Part shown: positions 1 through 8,682 of the stretch, one piece after another
How positions within the stretch are numbered: position 1 is the stretch's first letter
Layout of the letters: each line of letters starts with the position of its first letter
Position numbers and translations under genes: made by a program
Source of the DNA: Natrinema caseinilyticum
Lineage (GTDB): Archaea > Halobacteriota > Halobacteria > Halobacteriales > Natrialbaceae
Direction: 5' to 3'
Length of the DNA stretch: 64,000 nt
Assembly (NCBI RefSeq): GCF_024227435.1
Contig: NZ_CP100445.1
Coordinates: forward strand, 3,159,369-3,223,368
Notes under the pieces: generated by a model
Database searches by the model: none
The model's input: the letters and a program-made list of their open reading frames with translations, nothing else
What the model was told of the DNA's origin: nothing

Positions 1-133
1 CTCTCGCGGCCGCGCTGTGCCGTGCGTCGGGGCTGGCCCGGCACCGACTCCGATACCGCCGTGTCCCCGCGCAGTACCACCACGAGGTTGCCGTGGTCGG
101 TACGGTTTTGCCGATCGCAACGGCGATGACGAT

Positions 134-613
134 ATGGACACCCACACCGACGAAGAGGCGGACTCGGCCGGGCGCTCCGACTGTCGGTCCGTCTTCGAGA
201 ACCGCGTCCGGTTCGCCGAGACCGATCTGCAGGGCGTCGTCTTCTACGGCGAGTACTTCACCTTTCAGGACGAATCCGTCGCGGCGTTCCTGCGGGAAAT
301 CGACTACGGATACGACCGCATGCACGAGGACGGCTGGGACATCCACGTCGTCAACAGCGAACTGAACTACCGCGAGGGCGCCGAACTCGGCGACGTCATC
401 GACAACGAACTGTGTGCGCCCGAGATCGGAACCTCGAGTCTCATGTTCACGTACCGCGCCCGCCGGCGGGCCGACGGCGAGATTCTCGCCGACGGGACGG
501 TCACGCACGTCGCCGTCGACCGCGAGACCCGCGAGCCGACTCGGATTCCCGACGCGTTCCGGGACGCCGTCGCGACGTTCGGGGACGGGGGCGGCCTCGA
601 GTCGGAGCGGTGA
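134..613 (+). CDS. Hotdog-fold acyl-CoA thioesterase (4HBT/YbgC type)
   Basis: A 159-residue protein resembling the 4-hydroxybenzoyl-CoA thioesterase/YbgC family, which hydrolyses acyl-CoA thioesters in the cytoplasm. The diagnostic N-terminal stretch is RFAETDLQGVVFYGEYF, in which the Asp of ETDLQG aligns with the family's catalytic Asp. A typical hotdog beta-sheet follows, with the strand FTYRARR and the strand-turn DGTVTHVAVD. The frame is open further upstream to position 17, but that part is proline/arginine-rich and unlike the acidic body. The ATG at 134 leaves the normal family length. It is convergent with the amino-acid-type ABC operon that follows. The acyl substrate cannot be deduced. 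Confidence 0.8.
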   Translation: MDTHTDEEADSAGRSDCRSVFENRVRFAETDLQGVVFYGEYFTFQDESVAAFLREIDYGYDRMHEDGWDIHVVNSELNYREGAELGDVIDNELCAPEIGTSSLMFTYRARRRADGEILADGTVTHVAVDRETREPTRIPDAFRDAVATFGDGGGLESER

Positions 614-677
614 GAGCGAGGGGGACTCGAGTCGAACCGGCGTGGCGCGCCCCACCGTTCGACCGTCGGAGTCGGAC

Positions 678-1397
678 TCAGTGGACGCCGACGTACGCCT
701 CGCGGACGTACTCGTTGTCGTGAAATTCCTCGTGCGTCCCCGACAGTTCGATCTCGCCGGTTTCGATCAGCGAGAGCCGCTCGGCGTGGTTCAGCGCGAA
801 CGTCGAATTCTGCTCGGCGAGCAGGATCGTCAGCCCCGACTCCCGTTGCAGCGTTTCGAGTGCGTTCCCGATGTCCTCGATGATGACCGGGGCGAGACCG
901 AGCGTCGGTTCGTCGAGCATCAACACGTCGGGATCGCTCATCAGCGCCCGACCGACGGCGAGCATCTGCTGTTCGCCGCCGCTCATGGTCTCGGCGTCCT
1001 GATCGCGGCGTTCGTCCAGCCGCGGGAACAGGTCGTAGACCATCTCGAGGTCGTCCTGGACCGCATCGGCGTCCGAACGGAACTGCCCGCCCATCAGGAG
1101 GTTCTCGTGTACCGAAAAGTACGGGAACAGGTCCCGGTCTTCGGTACAGTAGATCAGGCCGTCCCTGACGATCTGCTGCGGTCTCACCGTCGCGAGGGCC
1201 GTGTCGCCGTACCGGATGGTCCCCTCGTACTCGACGAAGCCGGCGATGGCGTTGAGCATCGTCGTCTTTCCGGCCCCGTTCGGGCCGATCACCCCGTAGA
1301 TTTCGCCGTCGTCGATCGACAGCGAGACGCCTTTCAGCGCGTGTGACTTCCCGTAGTAGACGTCGAGGTCGTCGACCTCGAGTATCGGATCCGTCAT
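678..1397 (-). CDS. livF: Branched-chain amino-acid-type ABC transporter ATPase LivF
   Basis: This 239-residue ATPase would power import together with the neighbouring LivG, LivM, LivH and binding protein. It carries a Walker A motif GPNGAGKTT near residue 37, the signature MSGGEQQML, and a Walker B stretch VLMLDEPTLGLAP. The LivF-like end of the operon and the length of about 235-240 residues separate it from LivG. Its ATG overlaps the livG stop codon by 4 bases, so translation is probably coupled. It is the last gene of a five-gene minus-strand operon. The substrate could be branched-chain amino acids, or other amides or carboxylates handled by this transporter family. Confidence 0.9.
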   Translation of the reverse strand: MTDPILEVDDLDVYYGKSHALKGVSLSIDDGEIYGVIGPNGAGKTTMLNAIAGFVEYEGTIRYGDTALATVRPQQIVRDGLIYCTEDRDLFPYFSVHENLLMGGQFRSDADAVQDDLEMVYDLFPRLDERRDQDAETMSGGEQQMLAVGRALMSDPDVLMLDEPTLGLAPVIIEDIGNALETLQRESGLTILLAEQNSTFALNHAERLSLIETGEIELSGTHEEFHDNEYVREAYVGVH

Positions 1398-2125
1398 TGG
1401 AGCCCCTCCCCGGCGAGGTACGCTTCCTGGACCGCTTCGTTCGCGGCGATCTGGTCGGGGGTTCCCGACGCCAGGAAGTCGCCGTTGTTGAGGACGACGA
1501 CCCGATCGACGAGTTCCATCAGGCCGCCCATGTTGTGGTCGACGACGACCATCGTCATCCCGTCCTCGCGGAAGCGTTCGATCTGCGCGGCCAGTTCGCC
1601 GATCTCCGCCTGGTTCATCCCCGCGAACGGTTCGTCGAGCAGCAGCATCTCGGGGTCGGTCGCCAGCGCCTTGGCGATCTCGAGCCGGCGGATGTCCGCG
1701 TGGGGCAGTTCGTCCGGCATCTCGTGGAGTTTGTCCTCGATGTCGATGCGTGCGGCGTACTCGTAAATCTCCGCCTCGCTGGCACCGCCGCGCAGTGACA
1801 CGATGCTGTTCGGCAGCGTGAACAGCTCGATGTTACCCGCGACGGACATCGAATCGATCGGATTCGACTCCTGGGAGACCCGCGAGAGTCCCTCGTTGAC
1901 GACCTGGTGGGTCGAATCGTCGGTGATGTCCCCGCCGTCGAATCGGATCGATCCCTCGGTAACGTCGTAGAGACCCATGATGCAGTTGAACACCGTCGAC
2001 TTGCCCGATCCGTTCGGACCGATCAACCCGACGATCTCGCCGCGATCGACCTCGAACGAGAAGTCGTCGACGGCGACGAGTCCCCCGAACGTCTTCGTGA
2101 GCGAATCGACCTCGAGCAGGCTCAT
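1394..2125 (-). CDS. livG: Branched-chain amino-acid-type ABC transporter ATPase LivG
   Basis: A 243-residue ATPase partner of LivF. Walker A is GPNGSGKST, Walker B is MLLLDEPFAGMN and the H-loop His is in VVVDHNM. The ABC signature region reads ELPHADIRRLEIAKAL, where LivG proteins usually have a glycine and a glutamine (LSYGQQRR or LPYGDQRR types), so its C-loop is degenerate while the rest is intact. Such asymmetry is known in heterodimeric ABC ATPases. It overlaps both livM upstream and livF downstream by 4 bases, indicating one translationally coupled transcript. Confidence 0.9.
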   Translation of the reverse strand: MSLLEVDSLTKTFGGLVAVDDFSFEVDRGEIVGLIGPNGSGKSTVFNCIMGLYDVTEGSIRFDGGDITDDSTHQVVNEGLSRVSQESNPIDSMSVAGNIELFTLPNSIVSLRGGASEAEIYEYAARIDIEDKLHEMPDELPHADIRRLEIAKALATDPEMLLLDEPFAGMNQAEIGELAAQIERFREDGMTMVVVDHNMGGLMELVDRVVVLNNGDFLASGTPDQIAANEAVQEAYLAGEGLQ

Positions 2126-3225
2126 CGGCGGTCACCTCCGAGTCGCTCGAGTCCGTGCCAGAGTTTGCGGAACAGTCCGTCGCGGACGAACACGAGCGCG
2201 AGTAACACGAGTCCCCAGAAGACCGTCCAGCGAATCGGCGTGGCGAGATCGGCGAGGTCGGTGAGGACGTAATCTCTGAGCACGATGAGGAAGAACGCTC
2301 CCCCGAGCGGACCGAGGATCGAACTCATTCCACCGAGGACGGCGATCGCGATCATTTCGATACTTCGATCGACCACGACGAACGTGGACGGATCGACCCC
2401 GCCGCTGAAGTGGACCAGCAACACGCCACCGATGCCCATCGGGACGGAACTCAGCGCGAACGAGAAGATCTTGAACTTCGTCGCATCGATGCCGGCCGCG
2501 TTGACTGCGGCTTCGTTTTCGCGGATCGACACGAGAACCACGCCGATGTTCGAGCGAGCGATGAACGTGAGCACGACTGCGATCACGACCATCGGGACGA
2601 CCATGTAGTAGAACCGCAAGACCGGGTCGTACGTGAAGACCTCCACCGACTGAATTCCCGTTTGGCCGCCGGTGTATTCGCTGAACGAGGGGATCATTCT
2701 GTAGAAGATCAACACGGCAACGAACGTGATCAACGAGAAGTACGGTCCGGTGAGTCGGAGCGACGGCAGGGCGATGAGCAGTCCGACCACGAGAGCGGCC
2801 AGGATCGAGACGGGGATGGTGACCGTCATCGACAGTTCCGGATCGACGTTGTGGACGAGCATCGCCGTCGTATACCCGGCGGCCCCCGAGAGAACGGAAT
2901 GGCCGAAGCTGATGTAGCCGGTGTAGCCGCTCTGTATGTCCCAACTCATCGCGAAGATCGCCCAGACCGACGCGACGGACATCGCTCTGACGAGACCGAA
3001 GTTGCCCCAGAACGGCGCCGACAGCAGCGCGACGAGTGATCCGCTGATCAACACGAACTGCAGTCCGTTCATTTCACCGAAGTAGTCACCGAGGAATCGG
3101 TTGTACACGTTCGCCAGTGGCCGGAGCAACCGATCGATACGGGCCGTGACGCTGGTCAGCAGCATCACGAACCGACCGACGACACTGTTCATCGTGGTCA
3201 CGAACTGGTCTGGTGCGTTACTCAT
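2122..3225 (-). CDS. livM: Branched-chain amino-acid-type ABC transporter permease LivM
   Basis: A 367-residue inner permease subunit with about nine hydrophobic segments. The core ISFGHSVLSGAAGYTTAML matches the LivM region that begins with an ISxGH-like motif. A long N-terminal extension of about 60 residues precedes the first membrane segment. The EAA-like cytoplasmic loop that contacts the ATPases is visible around ENEAAVNAAGIDATKFKIF. The start at 3225 overlaps the end of livH by 8 bases. Together with LivH it should form the translocation pore energised by LivF and LivG. Confidence 0.9.
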   Translation of the reverse strand: MSNAPDQFVTTMNSVVGRFVMLLTSVTARIDRLLRPLANVYNRFLGDYFGEMNGLQFVLISGSLVALLSAPFWGNFGLVRAMSVASVWAIFAMSWDIQSGYTGYISFGHSVLSGAAGYTTAMLVHNVDPELSMTVTIPVSILAALVVGLLIALPSLRLTGPYFSLITFVAVLIFYRMIPSFSEYTGGQTGIQSVEVFTYDPVLRFYYMVVPMVVIAVVLTFIARSNIGVVLVSIRENEAAVNAAGIDATKFKIFSFALSSVPMGIGGVLLVHFSGGVDPSTFVVVDRSIEMIAIAVLGGMSSILGPLGGAFFLIVLRDYVLTDLADLATPIRWTVFWGLVLLALVFVRDGLFRKLWHGLERLGGDRR

Positions 3226-4102
3226 GGACGAGCTCCCTCCCGTAGAGGCCGTTCGGTAACACGAGTAAGATCGCGACGAGGACGATCAACGACAGGACCC
3301 CCTGAAAGCTCGGCCCGAGGAATTCGACCGAGGCCGTCTCGAGGTAGCCGATGAGGTACGCGGCGATGACCGAGCCCTTGATACTCCCGATGCCGCCGAC
3401 CACGACGATGATGAACGCGAGTGCCAGCGGGCTGAGCCACATCTGGGGCGACGTCGACTGCAGAGTGCCGATGAAGACGCCGGCGATTCCGGCGAACGCG
3501 CCGGCGATCAGCCAGGTGCGGGACTTGACCTTCCGGAGATTGACACCGGTGAGTTCCGCACCGCGGGTACTCATCGACGCCGCGAGAATCGATCGACCCT
3601 CGTCGGTTTTCGACACGTAGTACCACAGCGCTCCGATCGCGATCCACGAAACGACGAACGCGATCAGTTGAACGTACCGGAGCCTGGTTCCGACCGACTC
3701 GAGATAGATCGATCCGGACACGATCGGAACGAGCTGCGACGGCGCGCTGCCGAACTGGATGATGACCAGTTCGGTCACCAGGAGCGCGACGACGACCGTC
3801 GCGAGGAACGTGATCACGATATCGTCTTCGATGAACGTGACGAGTCCCGCGTACAGGACGTACGACGCACCGGCTGTAACGGCGACCGCGACGACGAATC
3901 CGACGACGGGCGGGAGCGACAGGGCACCGGACGTCGACGTGAACGCGAGGTAGGCGAACGCGCCGATCATGATCAGCGCGCCGTGTGCGAGATTCAACAC
4001 ACCGCCGACGCCGAAGATCATCGTGAATCCGATCGCGACCAGTGCGTAGACTGCACTTATCATCGCTCCCACCACCAGTATCGAGAGTAGTTGCTCTATC
4101 AT
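3218..4102 (-). CDS. livH: Branched-chain amino-acid-type ABC transporter permease LivH
   Basis: A 294-residue permease of the LivH type with eight or so hydrophobic segments. The N-terminal stretch ALVAIGFTMIFGVGGVLNLA followed by HGALIM is characteristic of LivH. A second conserved part, AGIAGVFIGTLQ then GGIGSIKGSVIAAYLIGYLE, fits the C-terminal half of the family. It lies 15 bases after the binding-protein gene and overlaps livM, so it is the second gene of the operon. LivH pairs with LivM as the membrane channel. Confidence 0.9.
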   Translation of the reverse strand: MIEQLLSILVVGAMISAVYALVAIGFTMIFGVGGVLNLAHGALIMIGAFAYLAFTSTSGALSLPPVVGFVVAVAVTAGASYVLYAGLVTFIEDDIVITFLATVVVALLVTELVIIQFGSAPSQLVPIVSGSIYLESVGTRLRYVQLIAFVVSWIAIGALWYYVSKTDEGRSILAASMSTRGAELTGVNLRKVKSRTWLIAGAFAGIAGVFIGTLQSTSPQMWLSPLALAFIIVVVGGIGSIKGSVIAAYLIGYLETASVEFLGPSFQGVLSLIVLVAILLVLPNGLYGRELVHE

Positions 4103-4117
4103 TCCTTCGTGTCCTGC

Positions 4118-5470
4118 TTAGAGCCAGTCGGGGGCCATGTGGTCCGCAGTCGCGTCTTTTTCGGGGTACACGCACTCGACGGCGCCGCTATCCCCGTCCG
4201 GTTGCCACTGCGTTATCGGGAAATTCGAAATGATGTCGTTGTCGTTTCTGGTTTCTTTCACGTCGTTCGGGTACTCCGAATCCTTCCCGGAGAGCGAGAT
4301 CGTCCCCGCGGTGCCGGTGAACTCGAGGTCGAGCATCGCGTCGACGATGGTGTCGAGATCGTTTTCGTAGTCGACGGTATCGGCGGTCGCGGCCGCCTCG
4401 GCGTAGAAGTGGATCCCGTCGTAGGAGTTAAAGCCCATGTACATCGGCTTGCTCGGCGGTTCTTCGCCGCCGTACTCCGATTCGTAGCTCTCGACGAAGT
4501 CCATCGTCTCCCCGGTCAGTTCCGTGACGCCGCCGGCACCGGACTGGGACGTCGTTTCGTAGAGACAGGCGCCCTCAGTTTGGCCCCAGAACTCGGGAGA
4601 CATTCCTGGGACGCTGATCCCTTCGAGGGCGAACGGATACTCGTTGCTGGCCCAGGTACTGGTAAAGGCGGCCGCGCCGCCGTGTGCGATGAATCGGAAG
4701 ACGACGTCTGCACCGGCCGCCGACGCCTCGTCGAGGAACGGATTGAAATTGTCCGTCTCGACCGACATTCGATCCTGATGGACGACCGAGAGATCGCCGG
4801 CCGCTTCGATCTGGTCGGGAAGGATGTCTCGGAACGACCCCGTCCAGGCGGCATCGTCGGCGAGAATCGAGACGTTCTCCCAGCCGTGTTTTTCGTTGAG
4901 GTACTTCGCGTAGCCGGCCATTCCTTCGGCCTGAAGGTCGGAATTGATCGGTCCCGTTCGGACGACGTTCTTGTACGTTTCGTAGTCCGATCCGTGATAC
5001 TCCGTGACCGTGGCGGGATCGGCGGAGCCGGTGATGACGAACGGGACGTTCATTTCCGCGACGAAATCGATGATCCCCTGGGTCACCTCGCTGACGAACG
5101 TACCGACGAGCAGATCGACCTGATCCGACTGCACTAAATTCTCGGTCACCCGCTCGGCCTCTGCCGGTTTGCCGCCGGTGTTTTTCGAGAGGAGTTCGAC
5201 TTCCTGATCGAGTATCCCATCGTTCTCGTTCAGTTCGTCGACCGCGAGCTGTGCGCTTCGCTCCGCACCGCGACCCATCTGGAGTTCCGTCGGTGCGAGG
5301 TGACCGATTTTGAACACGCCGTCGTCGCCGCCGCTGTCGACCCCACCGAGACAGCCGGCGAGCGTCGTCGTCACCGCGCCGGCACCCGCGGCACCCAGGA
5401 ACGTTCGGCGTCCGACGGCCCCCTTTCCAATCCTGTTCTCTTCGGCAAAATCATTATCTTCGTAAGACAT
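4118..5470 (-). CDS. livK: Branched-chain amino-acid-type ABC transporter substrate-binding lipoprotein
   Basis: A 450-residue type I periplasmic-binding-protein-like receptor, exported and lipid-anchored. A twin-arginine motif GRRTFLGAAGAG (Arg21-Arg22) precedes a lipobox LAGC with Cys40, typical of haloarchaeal Tat lipoproteins. The mature part begins with FKIGHLAPTELQMGRGAE, the first strand and ligand loop of the Leu/Ile/Val-binding fold, and continues through the hinge regions to a basic Trp-rich end. It is the first gene of the liv operon, and a good TATA box lies about 50 bases upstream. Ligand specificity is unknown; the domain also serves amide and aromatic-acid transporters. Confidence 0.9.
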   Translation of the reverse strand: MSYEDNDFAEENRIGKGAVGRRTFLGAAGAGAVTTTLAGCLGGVDSGGDDGVFKIGHLAPTELQMGRGAERSAQLAVDELNENDGILDQEVELLSKNTGGKPAEAERVTENLVQSDQVDLLVGTFVSEVTQGIIDFVAEMNVPFVITGSADPATVTEYHGSDYETYKNVVRTGPINSDLQAEGMAGYAKYLNEKHGWENVSILADDAAWTGSFRDILPDQIEAAGDLSVVHQDRMSVETDNFNPFLDEASAAGADVVFRFIAHGGAAAFTSTWASNEYPFALEGISVPGMSPEFWGQTEGACLYETTSQSGAGGVTELTGETMDFVESYESEYGGEEPPSKPMYMGFNSYDGIHFYAEAAATADTVDYENDLDTIVDAMLDLEFTGTAGTISLSGKDSEYPNDVKETRNDNDIISNFPITQWQPDGDSGAVECVYPEKDATADHMAPDWL

Positions 5471-5517
5471 TGTATATCACTGAGTTACCGATTCTCACGT
5501 ACCACATTCAATTCACC

Positions 5518-5530
5518 CTTAATAAATATG
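5518..5530 (-). promoter_or_regulatory. TATA box of the liv operon
   Basis: On the minus strand this reads ATATTTATTAAGGG-like, an AT-rich box in otherwise GC-rich DNA. It lies about 48 bases before the binding-protein ATG, so transcription would start near 5495 and leave a short leader of about 25 bases. No other equally good box is seen before the operon. Confidence 0.55.
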
Positions 5531-5609
5531 CGTGAAGTTAGCAAGTATGTTGTGAACGGGAAACGGACTAAACGTTAGAACTCTCGGTTGATTTATCCCG
5601 GTCCGGTTT

Positions 5610-5681
5610 CACGCGGCAGACGGCGGCCGATCACGGTTCACGCGACAAACCGACGGACACGCGGCAGACGACGGCCGATCA
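5610..5681. repeat. Pair of 24-bp direct repeats between livK and the MBL hydrolase
   Basis: CACGCGGCAGACGGCGGCCG followed by ATCA occurs at 5610-5633 and again, with one change, at 5658-5681; the copies start 48 bases apart. The second copy includes the stop codon of the downstream minus-strand hydrolase. The rest of the 5471-5678 interval contains only the liv promoter. Confidence 0.6.
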
Positions 5682-6638
5682 GAGGTGGCCCTCGATTTCG
5701 GCCGCCTCGTCCAGCACCCGATATTCGCCGCTCTCGAGCGAGACGATCCCCTCGTGTCGAAGGTGATTCAGGTGTGCGTACGCCTCCCCGGGTCCGTGGA
5801 CGATGTGGATCCCCTCGAGATCGCCGAACAGTCGCGCGCTCACGGTCCAGGCGTCGGCCGGCCCGTGGTCGCGGAGGATCTCGAGAATCTCCGCGGTCCG
5901 CTCGCGGTGGTGTTCGAGTATCGTCTCGGCGCGCTCTGTCGGGTTCTCGATCGGATCGCGGTGGCCGGGCCAGACCCGGTCGTAGTCGCGGTCGACGATT
6001 CGTTCCAGCGTGGTGACGTACTTCTCGAGCGGGCGATCCACCCTGACGTCGGCGCCGCCGACGTTCGGCGTGTACACCGGCAGGATGGCGTCACCGACGA
6101 ACGCTTCGGCGCCGCGTTCGGTCTCGAACCAGCAGAGCCCCGCCGCGTGACCGGGGGCGTGGACGGCTTCGAGCGTTCGCCCGCCGACCTCGAGGACCTC
6201 ACCGTCTTCGATCGGCGTCGGTTCGGCTGGCTGCCCCTGAATGTCGTGCGACTCGAAGAAGTGAAGCAGTTCGGCTCGTGCGTCGTCCGGAACGCCCCAC
6301 TGCACCAGGAGTTCGCGGCGACGGTCCCGAACGGCGGCGACGGCGTCAGAGTCCTGGGCGACCAGCGGCGCGTCGGCCTCGTGGACGTAGACCGTCGCGT
6401 CGCTTTCGGCCTGGATTTCGCCGGCCAGTCCGGCGTGGTCGACGTGGAAATGCGTGAGCACGACGTCGTCGACGTCGGCGAACTCGTAGCCGCGCTCGGC
6501 GAGTCCGGCGCGGAGATCCTCGCGGATGGACTCGGTGGCGACGCCAGTGTCGACGAGCGCGAGCGTGTCGTCGTCCGCGAGTACGTACGCGTTGTTTCGG
6601 CCCTCGAACGCCTCGTTCCCCAGTAGAATGCGGTCCAT
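5679..6638 (-). CDS. Metallo-beta-lactamase-fold hydrolase with C-terminal winged helix
   Basis: A 319-residue zinc hydrolase of the MBL fold. The metal motif THFHVDHAG (HxHxDH) is near residue 76, followed by the downstream His in HAPGHAAGL, the Asp in FVGDAIL and the His in VWPGHRDP. The last 80 residues look like a winged-helix module, an arrangement seen in LACTB2-like proteins, which may act on RNA or thioesters. The open frame extends to 6908, but the first 90 codons are Ser/Arg/Thr-rich and lie over the 3' end of gatB, so MDRILLGNEAF at 6638 is the start. The substrate is not known. Confidence 0.85.
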   Translation of the reverse strand: MDRILLGNEAFEGRNNAYVLADDDTLALVDTGVATESIREDLRAGLAERGYEFADVDDVVLTHFHVDHAGLAGEIQAESDATVYVHEADAPLVAQDSDAVAAVRDRRRELLVQWGVPDDARAELLHFFESHDIQGQPAEPTPIEDGEVLEVGGRTLEAVHAPGHAAGLCWFETERGAEAFVGDAILPVYTPNVGGADVRVDRPLEKYVTTLERIVDRDYDRVWPGHRDPIENPTERAETILEHHRERTAEILEILRDHGPADAWTVSARLFGDLEGIHIVHGPGEAYAHLNHLRHEGIVSLESGEYRVLDEAAEIEGHL

Positions 6639-6765
6639 GACGGCTACCCACACGCTACCCGATAATAATTCGCATGATAGCGGACCGGGACTGCGATCGT
6701 CGTTTCTCGTGCCGTCGTGCGTTCGGACCGGGACGGACCCCCGATAAGTCCTCGAGTGTGACTCG

Positions 6766-8271
6766 CTACAGTGCCTCCCCTTCGAGTTCGCCCCGCAGCA
6801 GCTGGTTGACGTCGCCCGGGTCCGCGCTGCCGCCGGTCTTTTGCATGACCTGCCCCACGAGGAAGTTGATCGCGCCGTCGTCGCCCGACTCGTAGTCGTC
6901 GACGGCACCCGGGTTCTCGTCGATCGCCTCGACGACGGCCCGTTTCACTTCGTCCGCGCCGGTTTTGCCCAGTCCCTCCTCGGCGACGACCTCGTCCGGC
7001 GTCCGGCCGTCGTCGAGCATCGAGCGCAAGACCGTCTCGCGGGCGTTTTTCGCCGTGATCTCGTCCTCGGCGACGAGTTCGACGAGGCGGGTCACTTCGT
7101 CGAGTCGCGCTTCGATCTCGGCGATCTCGATGTCGCGGTAGTTGAGTTCCCCGAGTAGATTATCCGCGACCCAGGTCGCCGCGAGGTCGGGGTCGAACTC
7201 GCCCGCGACGTCCTCGTAGAAGTCCGCGACCTGTTTCGTCGAGGTGAGCTTCGAGGCGGCCTCCTCGCTCAGGCCGTATTCCGCCTGAAACCGCTCGCGG
7301 CGGGCCGTAGGCAGTTCCGGAATCGAAATCTCGTCTTTCCAGTTCGAGACGCGCAGCGGCGGGAGGTCGGCCTCTTCGAAATATCGGTAGTCCTTTTCTT
7401 CTTCCTTGGATCGCATCGAGACCGTGATCCCACGGGACTCGTCCCAGTGACGGGTCTCCTGTTCGACCGCGCGCCCGCGCTGAATCGCGTTCTTCTGGCG
7501 CGTTTCCTCGTAGGCCAGCGCCTTCTCCGCGCCCTTGTGACTCGAGATGTTCTTGACCTCGGTCCTGTTCGCCGATGCGAGCGCGTCCTCGCCGATGTCG
7601 GTGACGTCGTCGCTTTCGATCTCCTCGTTGGGGATGATCGAGAGGTTCGCGTCGATCCGCAGGCTGCCGTCGCGCTCGGCGTCGAAGACGCCCAGATACT
7701 CGAGGACCTCCTCGAGTTCGGCCAGAAAGGCCCGTACTTCGCTCGGACTGCGGAAGTCGGGGGCCGTGACGATTTCCATCAGCGGCGTCCCCGCCCGGTT
7801 GTAGTCGACGAGGGTGTACTCCGCCGAATCGATCCCGCCACCGCCGCCGACGTGCTGGAGGCTGCCCGGATCCTCCTCCAGGTGCGCCCGTTCGATCGCG
7901 ACGGTTCGACGCGTCCCTTCGACGGCGATCTCGAGTTCGCCGTCCTGGCAGATCGGTTCGTCGTACTGGGTGATCTGGAAGTTCTTGGGCAGGTCGGGAT
8001 AGTAGTAGTTCTTCCGGTGGAACCGCGTCTCTTCGGGAATGTCGGCGTCGATCGCCTTCCCGATCTTGACGGCGGCCTCGACGGCGGCTTCGTTGAGAAC
8101 CGGCAGCGAGCCCGGCAGGCCGAGACAGACCGGACAGACGTTGTCGTTGGGCTCGTCGGTCGGCTCGGTCGAACAGCCACAGAAGATTTTCGTGTCGGTC
8201 TCCAGCTGGACGTGGACCTCGAGGCCGATGACGGTCACGAGGTCGCCCTGCTGGACGGTCTGGGCAGTCAT
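6766..8271 (-). CDS. gatB: Aspartyl/glutamyl-tRNA amidotransferase subunit B
   Basis: The 501-residue GatB subunit carries the kinase-like and tRNA-binding functions of the amidotransferase that converts Glu-tRNA(Gln) or Asp-tRNA(Asn) to the amidated form. The start VIGLEVHVQLETDTKIFC is the family signature. The zinc Cys pairs are CGC then CPVC in the first 50 residues, and HRKNYYYPDLPKNFQITQYD is the conserved core. The helical GatB/YqeY-like tail covers the last 150 residues. GatA and GatC are not adjacent; scattered gat genes are normal in haloarchaea. Length agrees with the family. Confidence 0.96.
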   Translation of the reverse strand: MTAQTVQQGDLVTVIGLEVHVQLETDTKIFCGCSTEPTDEPNDNVCPVCLGLPGSLPVLNEAAVEAAVKIGKAIDADIPEETRFHRKNYYYPDLPKNFQITQYDEPICQDGELEIAVEGTRRTVAIERAHLEEDPGSLQHVGGGGGIDSAEYTLVDYNRAGTPLMEIVTAPDFRSPSEVRAFLAELEEVLEYLGVFDAERDGSLRIDANLSIIPNEEIESDDVTDIGEDALASANRTEVKNISSHKGAEKALAYEETRQKNAIQRGRAVEQETRHWDESRGITVSMRSKEEEKDYRYFEEADLPPLRVSNWKDEISIPELPTARRERFQAEYGLSEEAASKLTSTKQVADFYEDVAGEFDPDLAATWVADNLLGELNYRDIEIAEIEARLDEVTRLVELVAEDEITAKNARETVLRSMLDDGRTPDEVVAEEGLGKTGADEVKRAVVEAIDENPGAVDDYESGDDGAINFLVGQVMQKTGGSADPGDVNQLLRGELEGEAL

Positions 8272-8390
8272 TGAACGCCGATTCGAGCCGGTCGGGGTAA
8301 AACGTAACGGGACGGAGCCGAGGGGCGCTCGATCGACTCCCGATACCCACGGCCTATCGGGGTGCAGTCGTCACGATTTCGTTTCCGGTA

Positions 8391-8411
8391 GTGTGCGACC
8401 ACACTATATTT
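8391..8411 (+). promoter_or_regulatory. Palindrome and TATA box before the toxin-antitoxin pair
   Basis: A perfect inverted repeat GTGTG-CGAC-CACAC at 8391-8404 runs into the TATA element ACTATATTT (8403-8411), about 30 bases before the antitoxin ATG at 8437. A palindrome touching the TATA box is a good position for autorepression by the AbrB-type antitoxin. Confidence 0.5.
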
Positions 8412-8436
8412 GTACTTTCGGTGACGTACTACGGGT

Positions 8437-8682
8437 ATGAGCACTGACGGTGTCGACGCCGAAAGCAAGGTGTCCGGAAACCAGGCGAATATTCCCGCGC
8501 GAATCCGTCGCCGACTCGAAATCGACGACGGCGATCGGCTTCGATGGAGCGTCGAAGACGACGGCACGATGCGGGTCGAAGTCGTCCACCGCCGCGGCGG
8601 GTCATTCACTGATTTCACGGGATACGACGGTGACGAAGAAACTGACGCGACGACGGATCACGACGCGTGGGGAGTCGAGTAA
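8437..8682 (+). CDS. AbrB/SpoVT-type antitoxin (VapB-like)
   Basis: An 81-residue protein with a swapped-hairpin AbrB-like DNA-binding domain. The first half, with NIPARIRRRLEIDDGDRLRW followed by an acidic turn, matches the 'P-x-x-I-R-x-x-L-x-I-x-x-G-D' pattern of SpoVT/AbrB antitoxins. The tail is very acidic and would be the part that covers the toxin. The PIN-domain gene begins on the base after its stop codon, so the two form a type II toxin-antitoxin operon in which this protein should bind both toxin and promoter. Confidence 0.85.
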   Translation: MSTDGVDAESKVSGNQANIPARIRRRLEIDDGDRLRWSVEDDGTMRVEVVHRRGGSFTDFTGYDGDEETDATTDHDAWGVE

